A stretch of 64,000 nucleotides of DNA from Dentipellis sp. KUC8613 (Eukaryota > Basidiomycota > Agaricomycetes > Russulales > Hericiaceae), in assembly GCA_002286715.1 (NCBI GenBank), contig NSJX01000034.1:62001-126000 (forward strand). Direction: 5' to 3'. A model generated the notes under the pieces. It made no database searches. It had not been told where the DNA came from and worked only from the letters and a program-made list of their open reading frames with translations. Each line of letters starts with the position of its first letter. The stretch's first letter is position 1. The translations under genes were made by a program, and so were the position numbers. Below, piece after piece: positions 43,530-54,714 of the stretch.

Positions 43530-45424
43530 ATGTCTTTTCCTCCAACAATTCAAGATGCGAATGCCATCGCTGAAAGGTATGGACTGACCTAGTCTTTCAC
43601 GTAGTCGCTCATCCACGGAACAACCGCAGTGACACCTCCGAAACACAAGTTGGCAATGTTTCTCTCGTGAATATATCCAACTTTCCTTCTATTTCCTCGG
43701 TTCTTCCGCCTACGGGATCAACTATTGCGCTTGGCTCCTTGGCGTCGATCTCCAAAGTGCCACGCGATGTGCTCGCCCGCATATTCTACTGGCTACAATC
43801 CTGCAAACACGGGTGCTACGGCTGGCTTCGTGCCACTCGTGTCTGCAGACTGTGGCGGGAGGTCTTCCTTGAGAATCCCCGCCTGTGGGCGCAAATCACT
43901 GGCGCGAAGGGGTTAGGACCGGAAGGGACGCGCGCGATGCTCTCGCGTGCCAAGATGGCTCCGGTCCAGATATGCTTCAGGACCGATGACGACGATGACG
44001 ACCACTTTGGCGACGACAGCGACGATACCGCGGATGTACTCGTCGACTACATACCGCAGCATATCTCACATATCCAGAGTCTCGACTTGGCGCATCCATT
44101 TTGGTTCGCGGACCTCCTGGAGAAGCTCACACAGCCGGCACCCCTGCTCGAGGAGTTCAGTATCTACGGCAGCTTCGATTTCGAAGGGCTGACGCCTCTC
44201 CCGTTGACACTCTTCAATGGCGAGGCTCCCCGACTGAGGCATTTGACGATCGTAAATCTTGCGGTGGACTGGACACTGCCGATTCTCAAGAACCTCACCT
44301 CTTTGAGGGCATGCAATCTTGATGTGGGTGCACCTCTTTCTGACGTGGATGTACCTCTACTTCTCGCATGTCTGGAGAATATGCCCCGGTTGGAAAATTT
44401 GGCTATACAAGCACGACGGCCACGTCTGGACGGGGTAAAGATCGCCGGGGAGAGAGGGGTGGCTCTGCCGCACCTGGTTGACATGCAGCTGGACATGTCC
44501 CTCCTGCAAATTCTCATGTTGGTGAACACGCTCAAGATCCCTCCCGATACGTCCATTGACCTAAGGACCACATGCACCTTCGTCATTTCGCCGCATCCGG
44601 CACACGCGAATCTCTTCCACTTCTTCTTCGCACATTCTACTCGCGGAATGCCGCTCAAATTCCTGACCTTCTACCAAAGAGGTCCTCGAAATCTGAACGT
44701 GCTGGTCGAAAGCCATCGAATGGGCAATGTGTCTTTAGCTAAGAGTCACAGCCTCTTCATCGACTGGTCAGAAGGATTTCACTCGCCCGTGACATTCATC
44801 GAGATCATGATCATCACCGCGCCGCGAAATCTCTTTCTGTCCCTAGACCGCATCGTGTTCCTGCAGATCGACTGGGACGAGGTGTTCTCGCCTCTGGGCT
44901 TTACGCACATGCTCTTGTTCTCGGAGTTGGGCAATCTCACCGCAATCCAAATCTCGCTCATGTACTTTGCCTCATTCGTCGAAGCGCTGGGTACGAAATC
45001 TCAGCTCTCCATACACGCGAACAGGCCGCTTCCGCCCACCGAGTACAAGGAACGCAGCGTGTACTGTCTGCCGAGTCTTCAAGTCATCAGCGTCGTCACG
45101 TCGCCGATTCCTGAATATCACGGCTCTGAATTCGTGCGTCGTGTCCTCGAACAGGCGAAGCCGCCGAGCCATCTCCCTGCGCTGCTCCTCAACGTCCTCA
45201 CGGAGCGCCGGGAGCGGGGGATGTATATGCATACCATCGAGTTCTTGCCTGCATTATGTGATCCGAGCCCGGATCCCAACATTTGGTACGAGTTCTTGAA
45301 GCCGGCAATGGAGGGCATCGTCCATCTCGTTGGACCTGATAGCGAGAAGTATATCTGCGGGACTGACACCAAGTTGCCTAGCACGAAATACGCGGGGTGC
45401 TCTTTTGGCGCGTTCACGTTGTAG
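43530..45424 (+). CDS. F-box domain protein
   Basis: Putative substrate receptor of an SCF (Skp1-cullin1-F-box) ubiquitin ligase. Two exons, 43530-43576 and 43630-45424, give 613 aa. The short first exon (MSFPPTIQDANAIAER) joins a Ser-rich linker, and the F-box follows at about residues 50-95: ISKVPRDVLARIFYWLQSC, then GWLRATRVCRLWREVFLENP and LWAQI. An Asp-rich segment (DDDDDDHFGDDSDD) and a long leucine-rich C-terminal region with irregular LRR-like strands (LRHLTIVNLA, LENLAIQARRP) come next. This layout is typical of the very large F-box family of Agaricomycetes, in which substrates are mostly unknown. It is one of two F-box-like proteins here; the other is at 60269. Confidence 0.85.
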
Positions 45425-46511
45425 GCGGGGATACGTGCAGGCTTTGGGCCGTTGGTGTCGGTCAAGTAAGATAATTTACTGTATCAGGTACGAAGACAAC
45501 TGCATACCATTACTCTTGTCTGTGACGGACGTACGCTCGGATTGCGAGAGCAAAGGAAAAGAAGCTCTTGGCCGAATTAGGAAGTCGACGTTGATCAAAA
45601 AGGCAAGCCGCAGTCAGCCTTCTCTTCGATTGCACGCTCTTCTGCCTGCATGAAGCACGATGTCCTATCGGAGAAAATTATGATCGGCGGATGTGCTTGA
45701 GGATCTCTGACGAAAGATGAATGGAGTCTACAGCCTCGATATTCTAGCGAGCGAAGTGAGAAGCTCCTGCACCCCAGCACGCGCTAGCCGGACCCGGCAC
45801 CATCGGTATCGGTATGCTTGGCATGCTTCTAAAAGACTTTCTGCCTTTGACGGGGCCTAAGATATCCTCCGGAAGACGTCGTCAATGATCAGGCAAAGCC
45901 TTAAATGTGTCAAAAGGCCTCCAGCGCGGAATCCTTGGGAGCATGCATGAAAGAGGCTGAACATACATTTTCGAGACTTGCGTACTACCGATCAGCTCAG
46001 GAACATCTAGATCTGTTCTTCCTCGGCCTTGCCGCTCGATTTCCCCGGCTTCAGATATGTCTAGACAGGAGAGCGGGAGGGCATCGAATGCAAAAGGCCT
46101 TCATCTTCGATATAGCATTTGCTGTCTATCGGCTAGAGTCCTGCGTTTAGTCTCGATACACACCGTGTTGAACGTGAATGGATGCCGGGTTTGCCACATA
46201 CCAAGCGAATCGCGATGTTGGCTATCTACTGACAGCGGCGGCCGAGCCTGACGCCCACTGTTCCTGGATGGAGGTCACGTGCGGTGGGGTATATGGCGGC
46301 AGGCTAACCGCCCGCTGCCCTTGTCTCAGACGACTCCGAGCCGCTGGAGCTCCTCTTAATTAAAACCATGCTCGCCTAGCTTGCCTCCACCCTCCTTGCC
46401 TCTCCCTTTACACTCTTCGCGCACATACATCTATTTACCTGTCCATCGACATCTATCTCCGGAGTCCCTAGCCACTAGCCACCCAGCGCCTTTGTTGCTC
46501 CAGAAGGAATC
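45425..46511. other. Intergenic, 1.1 kb
   Basis: Short frames only. CT-rich stretch at 46380-46410 and 46425-46505 directly before the next start codon resembles a fungal pyrimidine-rich promoter or leader. No gene supported. Confidence 0.5.
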
Positions 46512-47222
46512 ATGCGCGTTCTCGTACTCGGGGGCACCGGCGCGATTGGCAAGCTGCTCGTCCAGGAGGCGCTCGCAGCGAAGCACGTCGTCGTCGTCTA
46601 CGCACGCAGCCCGCAGAAGCTGCCGGAGAGCATCACCTCCCACCGCGATGGTACGCACCCCTTGTTCCTGGCAGCCACGTGCGCACCGACAATCTAACTT
46701 CGCCGCCCCGCAGTGGTCATCGTGAAGGGCGAGCTGCAGGACGAGGAGGCGCTCGCAAAGGCGATGGAGGGCGTGCACGCCGTGCTGAGCGCCCTCGGGC
46801 CCAGCGTGTGGCACCCGCGCGGCATGCCGGTCGCGAAGGGCTACAAGACCGTGCTCAAGGTCATGCACGCGCACGGCGTGAAGCGCCTCATCGCACTCGG
46901 CACGCCCAGCATCCGCGACCCGCTCGACCGCTTCAGCCCGATGTACGCGTCCATGGTCGCCGTCATCGCGACGCTCGCGCACAGCGCGTACCGCGACATC
47001 GTCGCCGTGGGGGACGTCATCCGCGCGGACGAGGAGCTCGTCTGGACCATCCCGCGCGTGCCGATCCTCACCAACTCGGATAATCGGGAGGTCGTGGCGG
47101 GCTATGCGGGCGACGCGAAGATGGGCCCGACCGTCGCGCGCGTCGCGTTCGCGGCGTTCGTCGTGCAGGAGCTGGAGAGGAATGCGTGGGCGCGCAAGGC
47201 GCCCATTATCTGCTCGGCCTGA
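46512..47222 (+). CDS. NAD(P)-binding Rossmann-fold protein (atypical SDR)
   Basis: Two exons, 46512-46650 and 46714-47222, give 215 aa, close to a minimal NAD(P)H-binding (NmrA-like, biliverdin reductase B-like) domain. The first strand and dinucleotide loop are MRVLVLGGTGAIGKLLV. A basic residue after strand 2 (YARSPQKL) favours NADP(H). VVIVKGELQDEEAL, AVLSALGP, then VKRLIALGTPSI and EELVWTIPRVPIL match the fold. No Tyr-x-x-x-Lys pair of classical SDRs is seen. Likely a soluble flavin or quinone-type reductase or a regulatory NmrA-like protein; substrate unknown. Confidence 0.8.
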
Positions 47223-47471
47223 TATCTGATATGCACATGTATCGTGGATCTTGTCCCGGATTCTGTTTCATCTTGCTTCATCTCTGCATCGATCTCTCGG
47301 CGTAATGCTAGTCCTCCTTCTTGCACCACAGTTTTACCCTAATTGCTCGTCGTATATAATGCGTAGATCGTCTAGAGCTTAGATTCTGCTTATGCTGTAA
47401 TTATTCGCTGGATACCATCAAATGGCTATACGACAACGGTTCTATGTATATATATATGTGTGTAGCAGTGC

Positions 47472-48692
47472 TCAGACGTCGCCGTGCTTCAGCAGCTCCT
47501 CCCATTTGAAGTTCTCTGGCTGCTCGTGGAATGCCTTCAACAGCGCCTCCCGCTCCTCCGAACCTGGTCCACCCCACAGGAAAAACTTCTGCACCGCCAA
47601 CGCGAGCAGCTGCGCGTCCTGCTGGCTGAGCAGATAGTCGCCCTGGGCATCTGGTGCTGCGGCCTTCGCGACCGCAGGCGTGATCTCCCCACGCAGAAGC
47701 ACGACATCATGCGAGCTCGCGAGGTCGGGGTAGAACGTCAACACAAGGTACGGCGTCGCGAAGGTCTGCCGGAGCTTGTACTCGAGCAGGGGCGTGAAGA
47801 GGATCGTCGCAGTGCGTGGGTTCGGCTCTGCGGAGGGTGGAGGGGGCGGTGGTGCAGGGGTGGGGAATGGGGAGTTGCTCGGCGGGGAGACAGTTGGCAC
47901 TGGTGGTGCTTCGTGGAAAGCCCATTGCATGAAATAGAACTCGTAGCCCTTCTGCGACGCGTCTGTTTCGTCGGCAGAGGGTGCGCGGGGTACCGGAACC
48001 ACGAACGAGGGGTACTTTTGCGCAGCGTTGAGCATCGTTTCATAGGTACTCCGAGGAAGCGAGGCGCAGATGAAGCCGCGCCCCGTGCCTTGTGAGCGGG
48101 ACGCGTGGTATGCGGTCCATAGCGCGTTGATTTGCGCGGCAGTGTGAGGTGTTTGGAGGAAGCGCTCGAGGTTAAGGTAGCTCGACAGAGGCTGAACGGA
48201 TGGTGAATGAACAGGGCGTCAGAGTGACGGGGTAGAGCACGACGAACCTTCACCGGTGAGCTGTCCTTTCGTACTGAAGCACCAGGGGGAAGCTGGCTTT
48301 GGTTATCCTGCGTGGAGCCAGAAGCTTGCGGTTCGGACACGACGGAGGAGGACCGCGCTGCCGCTTCCGCAGCGGCTGCTAGCCTCTGTTTCGACCGTTC
48401 CTGCTCCTGCTCTTTGATTCGGGCGCGTAGATCTTCTACAGTGGCACCTTCTCTAGTTTTATTTGAAATTTCAGTTACACCCAGCGGTCCCTAAGAGATG
48501 AGTGTTACAGGAGACATAGGGTGGAACACGGATAGCTCACTCTTGAGCGCGTTTCTGAAGCTTCTCCGCGTATTTTGAGGTGTAGTCTGTGTTCCTGATA
48601 ATGAATGTGTTCGAGAAGCAGCGAGTTGGCGCATTGGTTCCCAATCTTCCTGCACGAAGAGGGAGCAGCCGGGCCCTTGGGAGGAATGACAT
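47472..48692 (-). CDS. ATP11: F1-ATPase assembly chaperone Atp11
   Basis: Mitochondrial matrix chaperone that binds free beta subunit of F1-ATPase during assembly. Minus-strand exons 48692-48541, 48452-48248 and 48191-47472 close in phase and give 358 aa. The presequence (MSFLPRARLLPLRAGRLG) is followed by KYAEKLQKRAQE and, after an intron of 88 nt, EGATVEDLRARIKEQEQE. A variable Ser-rich linker precedes the conserved Atp11 core: LSSYLNLERFLQTPHTAAQI, LWTAYHASRSQGTGRGF, then YEFYFMQWAFHE and YLVLTFYPDLASSHDVVLLRG. A Pro-rich insert (TPAPPPPPPSAE) splits the core. Intron 1 must pass over an earlier TTAG to reach the frame-keeping acceptor at 48453. Divergent from cullin-4. Confidence 0.92.
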
Positions 48693-48906
48693 GGCGCAGT
48701 GGATATGCACTGACAGAGTCAAGCCTTGTCGAAAGACAGGGACTATGCCCGGCTTCTGCCGCGCACCAGTCCCACGCCTTGAGTTATCTTATCTGTAGTC
48801 TGCCGCAGCCACTAGATCTTCAATGGACTCGGAGGCAATTGGACCTTCTCATCCTTGTTTCTGACCTTCACCTTGAACAGTTTCCCCTACATTCAGCGCG
48901 AACAAG
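48693..48906. promoter_or_regulatory. Short divergent promoter ATP11 / cullin-4
   Basis: Only 214 bp separate the two start codons, so the two genes probably share promoter elements. No clear TATA; a GC-rich patch (CCCTTGGGAGG) lies at the ATP11 start. Confidence 0.5.
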
Positions 48907-51905
48907 ATGACGGACATAATGTCTCTACTGACTCTGTCCGACCCCTCAGAGACAGACGCCTTCCGGGCCCTTCGACCGTCAGCAGTTGATGAGTTCAAGT
49001 CGGCATCTCCTCCCCGCAAGGTCGCCCGTCTGGACACCGACTCTGACTCTGGCTCTGCTTTTAGGTCGAGGGCTGCTGCTGCCACGTATCGCACGCCTGC
49101 GTATCCAAACACCACCGGTCCCGTGCGCGTCCGGATCGTCGGGGAACAGAGTGCGTGCAGCGCTCCTGTCCGCAGTCGGCGGCTTACTCACGGATGAGGG
49201 TATAGTGGATTCGCCTTCTAGGAAAGACCCTGGGGAGATGATCAATAAATTGCGACGGTGCATCAAAGCTATTCTGACCAGAGGCTTCACGGAGAAGACG
49301 CCTCCGAATGAAGAGATATACACACTGTGCCAGTATGTCGTGCAGTGGGCCGATGGTGGGGCGAGTCTGGCCGGACACCTCAAGATGGAGCTCGAGCGCT
49401 GCGTCGGGACGCTACAGAAAGAGCTTTTTGGCGACATCGCAGAAGGATCGGCTTGGCTCAGGCCGTTCGTCGAGACGTGCTCGTGGTTCGAGGAGCGGGT
49501 GGTACGAATATTGATTAGTTTTGTCGCATAGTAATGCTGACGGTCTATATAGCACCATCTCCAGCAGGTTCTGACGTACCTTGACAGAGTCTACCTGCGC
49601 TCGCTCAAGGAGCCGCAGAGCATCCGGTACGTGCGAATGATGGGTCTAGTACAATTTTCCGCTCACCGGAACATCCCAGCGAATTGGCGTTCGATCTATT
49701 CACCGATCGCATCTTCTACCACGCAGGTATCTTCGAAAAATTGCGTGAGGGAGTTGCAGAATGGATCCAATGGGAGAGGAACAACCGGTAAGCTCCAAAA
49801 CCAGCGGATACTGCCCAGATGTTATGTCTGACTCTGCCTACAGCCAGCCGCACCGGGACAGGCCACTAATCGCAGACCTCATCAAGCATCTCGAAATACA
49901 TCAGAAATACCCCTCCGTCTTCGAGTCTTACTACATGGAGCTCACGAAGAACTATTATGTCGCGGAGGCGGCTGAGCTGCTCAGCGCGCCTGACAAAGAT
50001 GCTTTGAAGTTGTTCGAGCATACCGTGTCGCGCATCGAGGAGGAGAAGCAGCGAGCGAAGGAGCTGTTGCCGGTGGCGAGCTGGACCACCGCGCAGGAGA
50101 TGACGGAGCGCGCTTTGGTGGCTGAGCAGTTGCCGTGGCTGGCAAAGAATGGTACGCAGCCCATTTTATGGCCATTTCGTGTAGGTGTTGATGGTGCCGT
50201 CTGGCAGCCCTGGGAGTCTTGATGGACAAAAAGGATACCGAGGGCCTCAAGAAGTTATACGAACTATTTGGCCGCGTGGATGGAATCCAGGTTCTCCTCG
50301 AAGAGTTCAAGGTTTTCCTTCAGGTGCGTATCATACCCTGGCATACTCACATTGACATGCTCACACAATAAACAGAGCCGCGTCAAAGCCATCGTCATCG
50401 ACGAGGCCCGCGACGACGAAATGGTCGACCGCCTGCTCGAATTCAAACAATTCGTCGACACCACCCGCACCGACGCGTTCGTCAACGCACCGCCAGCATC
50501 ACTAGCCTCGTCCTCCGCCGCGCCAGCGCCGGCCGTCGTGAACAAGGACTTCCGCTACGCGCAGGACGACGCGTTCGCGCTTGGGTTCAAGGCGCGGCGC
50601 AACAAGCCTGCGGAGATGATTGCGAAGCATGTTGATAGGCTGATGCGCAAGGGCCAGCGCGGGGCTAGCGATGAGGCGTTCGAGGCGCAGCTCGATGCGG
50701 CGCTGGCGCTGTATCGGTTCACGGATGATAAGGATGTGTTCCGCACGTTCTATCATCGCGCGCTGGCGAAGCGGTTGCTGCTCGAGCGCAGTGCGTCGGA
50801 CGACTTCGAGAAGGCCATGCTCAAGAAGCTGAAAGAACGTGAGCGGTATCTGTTTCTTGTGAAGTTGTCAATAAATGAACTAATTGCTTGCTCCAGAATA
50901 CGATCCCGACTTCAGCATGGGCGACCAGATGTTCACGGACCTCGCGCTCTCGAGGGAGGCGATGCGCGAATACCACGGGAAGCTCCCCAAAGACAGCCCC
51001 GCGCAAAATCTGAACGTGATGGTCCTCCAGCGGGGCGTCTGGCCGTTCTCCGCGCGCAAAGCGGACATCACGCTTCCCCCCTCGGTATGTGTGCACCTGC
51101 CCTTTGCATTTTCCTTTGCCCCTCATGACCCGGGCGATAGATGCAAAGCCAGCTCACACGCTTTGGAGATTTCTATAAAGTGAAGCACCAGGGACACAAG
51201 CTTGAGTGGGACCATGCGCTTGGGACTGTCACTCTCAAGGCGTACTTCAAAGCTGGTTCGAAGGAGCTGTCTGTCAGTCTGTATCAGGGGGTGATTTTAT
51301 TGCTCTTCAACGAGACCCCGGAGGTTTCGTTCAAGGACATCAAGGAGTTCACGCAACTAGGTGCGTTGTATCTCATTGATACTCTATGTGGATGCATCGA
51401 TTCATGGGCTGTGTGCAGAGGATGCGGAGCTGCGTCGCACGCTACAAAGTCTCGCTTGCGGGAAGAAGAAAGTGCTGCGGAAGAAACCGGCCGGCAAGGA
51501 CGTGAACGACAAGGACTTGTTCGAGTTCAACGAGGCATTCACTGACCCGCGCGCGAAGGTCCACATCAACTCGATCCAGGCAAAGGAGACGGTTCGTGCT
51601 TTCACCTCCCCTACTCCCTTATCTATGCACAACTCATCGTCGTCATACAGGTTGAAGAGACGCAGCGCACACGGTCGTCGATAGAGGGCGAGCGCAAGTA
51701 TTATCTGGATGCGGCGATTGTGCGCATCATGAAGGCGAAGAAGCAGCTCACGTACGAGCAGATCAAGACGGAGACGATCGAGGCGGTCAAGAAGCACTTC
51801 GTGCCGGAGATCAGCAGCATCAAGAAGAGGATCGATAGCCTGGTTGAGGAGGAGTATATGAAGCGGGACGAGAACGATATGAACCTGTATCTGTATGTGG
51901 CTTGA
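48907..51905 (+). CDS. CUL4: Cullin, CUL4 type, with an apparent one-base insertion
   Basis: Scaffold of a DDB1-type cullin-RING ubiquitin ligase. Exons 48907-49501, 49553-49626, 49680-49787, 49844-50151, 50208-50323, 50376-50838, 50897-51084, 51141-51360, 51419-51591 and 51651-51905. The N-terminus reads SPPRKVARLD and GPVRVRIVG, then the family-like RVRAALLSAVGGLL, but in the next frame; removing one G of GGGG at 49141-49144 joins them. With that, 832 aa result and all other phases close. Cullin repeats (LTYLDRVYLRS, WERNN), the cullin homology domain (FRTFYHRALAKRLLLERS, KLKEQYDPDFSMGDQMFTDL, LNVMVLQRGVWP) and the winged-helix end with neddylation site IVRIMKAKK (Lys about 776) and NLYLYVA are clear. 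CUL4 rather than CUL3 is judged from the N-terminus. Confidence 0.9.
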
Positions 51906-52230
51906 TGGAACTGATGCTGGACGGGAACTTCCAACAGACGTGTAGAGGACGGTCGGGTCATCGTAAAATTCCTATACTCCTTTCGTTGTTTTGTCGTTCA
52001 TATCCTTTTCTGAGGTACGTTGTTGCGAGGTTTGTTGAATTCGCGAGTGATGTTTTGCAAACCGGAACAGCTGGACGTCTTGGAGCTAAGTCTGAACGAC
52101 AGTTTTGCTTAGCCGCACGCCGAAATATAATTCATAGTTGTGAACCCCGCGGGTGTACAGTATGTGCCCAATAATTGTAACACAATACCAACAAGCAGAC
52201 ACTACTCTCTCGAATAGGAGAGCGCCGAAA
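51906..52230. other. Convergent 3' spacer CUL4 / DBP3
   Basis: 325 bp between two stop codons on opposite strands, AT-richer than the genes, no coding signal. Confidence 0.5.
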
Positions 52231-54412
52231 CTAGTCGTCGAACACGATCTTCTTGGGGACAGCCGTCATGTCGACGTCGTCACGGAAGAACGCACCGTAC
52301 ACACTGTGCGTCTTCTTCTTGATCGTCATCGGGAACCGCTTCTGCAGCTCCTCGCACTCGAACCCGCTGTCGCGCAGCACGCGCGCGAGCTCACCCGCCA
52401 GGCCGCGCTCGTGCTTGTCGCCCGTAAAGAACGTGATGCTCTTTCCGCTCCGGCCTCCACGACCTGTATTCACAGTTCGAAGTCAGCTTTCAAGTCAAAT
52501 TTGAGCAAGACGGTCCGACGCACCTGTCCGCCCAATGCGGTGGATGTAGTCCTCGATAGTAAGCGGGAAGCTGTAGTTGATGACACATGCGACATTCGGG
52601 ATGTCCAGGCCTCGCGCAGCCACGTCGGTGGCGACGAGCAGCCGCGTGGTGCCATCGCGGAAACCCTGCAGCGCCTCTAAGCGTGCATTTTGCGACATGT
52701 CGCCGTGGAGGCCGTTGACGGCGTATCCGCTGCGGCGAAGGGTGTTCTCGACACGCGTTGCTTCTTTTTTGTAGAGCACGAATACGAGGATGCGCTCTGC
52801 TTCGGGGTCGGAGGCGCGTTTTTTGTGGGGGGCGAGGACGCGGAGGTGTTTCATCAGGCGGTCACTGAGAACACATGTAAATAAGCCACAGGTAAATGAA
52901 CTGGAAACAGTGGGACATACTCTTTTTCACGATCGTTCTCGAACACCTCGACCTCTGTGCGAAAATATTAAAATAACGCTGAGAAAAATGAAAACAAACC
53001 AACCTTGTTCGACTCGGCTGTTAGCCGTCAGCTCATCGCTGCCTACCGTCACACGGACGGGATCCTTCTGGAACGTCCCTGCAAGCCGTCTCACTGCTTC
53101 CGGCCAAGTCGCACTGACTGTTCTCGAATGCGCTCATTAGCCTCAGTCAACCCAACCCAAGACAAACCTAGAGCACTCACACATAAGCGTCTGCCTCCCC
53201 TCCTGCTTGGTATTTCCAATGATGGACCTGATGTCGTTCTCGAATCCTCTATCGAGCATGCGATCCGCCTCGTCCAAAACGAGGTATGAGACCTGGCTGA
53301 GGTCACACGCGCCGTCATTGACGAGATCCAGGATACGCCCCGGCGTGCCAACGACGATGTGCGCATTTTTGAGCGCACGGATCTGCGCGCCCTTGTCGAC
53401 GCCTCCGAAGACGGCAACGCAGTTGATCCCAGCCGGCCCACCGAGCGCGGTCAACGTATCGTGTGTTTGGAGGGCAAGCTCGCGAGTTGGGGCAACGACA
53501 AGAACCCGGACCTGCGGCTTTGCCTTTTTTGACTTCGACATTAAGCGTGAGAGGGCGGGGATACCGAACGCAAGAGTTTTCCCGCTACAAGGCTTATGAG
53601 TGGGCAATTCGGTAGAGATTGAGATACAAATGCATACCTTCCAGTCTCGGCGATACCCACTACATCGCGGCCCTCGAGCGCAGGGGGCCATGTGCAAGCC
53701 TGCACGGGGGTCGGCTTGTCAAAGCCAGCAAAAGCCGAACGCAGACCCTCAGGAACCTGCAATGCCGCGAAAGACAGAGCGGGAGTGATCGGTGTGCTAA
53801 GGGTAATGGCGTGTTCGGCGAGATATGCAGAAATATCTGACGGGGAAGGTGTCGCAGCAGATGATGCAGGGATGGAAGTAGATGTCGAAGCTGCCTCGGG
53901 CTCGCTTGCGCGGTGCTTCTTCGATTTCTGTTTTTTGTCTTTCTTGGATGATGAAGGCTCCGCAGCGCTAGCTTCTTCAGTATCTGTGCGTTTGCGCTTT
54001 TTGTCTGAAGGGGACCCTGGAAATGCTAGATGAGTAAACAGGGCAGTTCATGAAACTGGGTGTGTTTACCTGCACTTTCGCCTTCGCCATCAGCCTCTCC
54101 GCTCTTGGCCTTCTTCTCCTTCTTCCGCTTCTTCTTCTCCGACTTGTCGACATCTGCCTCTGCCTCTCCTGCGTCCGTTGCACCAGCGGCAGCCGCCGCC
54201 GCCGCCTCAGCCTTCCTCTTCTCCTTCTCCTCCTTCTTCCTCCTCTTCCTCTCTGCCTTGTCCTCATCTACCACCGCCCCGCTTGCATCGGCGTCATCAC
54301 TCTTACGCTTCCTCTTCTCTTTCTTCGTCTCTCCAGCATCCACAGCAGCCGGCTCGGCGACCGCATCCTTCTTGGATTTCTTCCCCTTCTTCTCCGCGAT
54401 TTCGATGGTCAT
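52231..54412 (-). CDS. DBP3: DEAD-box ATP-dependent RNA helicase Dbp3
   Basis: Nucleolar helicase for 27SA2 pre-rRNA processing in large-subunit biogenesis. Minus-strand exons 54412-54070, 54016-53638, 53584-53181, 53117-53004, 52954-52921, 52864-52524 and 52463-52231 close in phase and give 615 aa. The first 200 residues are a Lys/Glu/Ala-rich low-complexity extension ([23 protein letters not shown]), usual for Dbp3. Helicase motifs in order: Q motif [22 protein letters not shown] (across an intron), Ia [17 protein letters not shown], Ib [59 protein letters not shown] and [15 protein letters not shown]. The C-terminus ends VPKKIVFDD. The closest alternative is Dbp2/p68; the Lys-rich N-terminus and C-terminal FFRDDVDM favour Dbp3. 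Confidence 0.92.
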
Positions 54413-54714
54413 ATTCGCTTGTTCTATGTGTCCGATCTAGAGAACGTGGTGTCTTCTAGTTATCTTGGAGGTCTAGTGGTCTATGGAGGGTATAGGTGTC
54501 CTGGATCAAGACGGACTGAGTGCAAGAGACAGAGAGAGCGTGAGGCGAAAATGCTAATCGAAGCACGTGATGCAATATTTTAATTCAAATTTGATGATAA
54601 ATCTCAGATCGCTTCAAAATATAAGCGCCCGACCTCCAACTTGAAAGAACTGCAAGTTGTTGGAGAATCGGACACGAAGGCAGCGCAATATATTCTGCTA
54701 CAGAGGCTTGTACT
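54413..54714. other. Spacer DBP3 / GH3 gene
   Basis: 302 bp holding the DBP3 promoter and the 3' end of the GH3 gene, both on the minus strand. Nothing else seen. Confidence 0.5.

Noticed and set aside
49152..49222. Possible 71-nt intron in cullin-4 with a good GTGCGT donor
   Set aside because: Joining it to the TTCTAG acceptor puts the next exon in a frame that stops within a few codons, so it does not explain the frame change. A homopolymer indel does.
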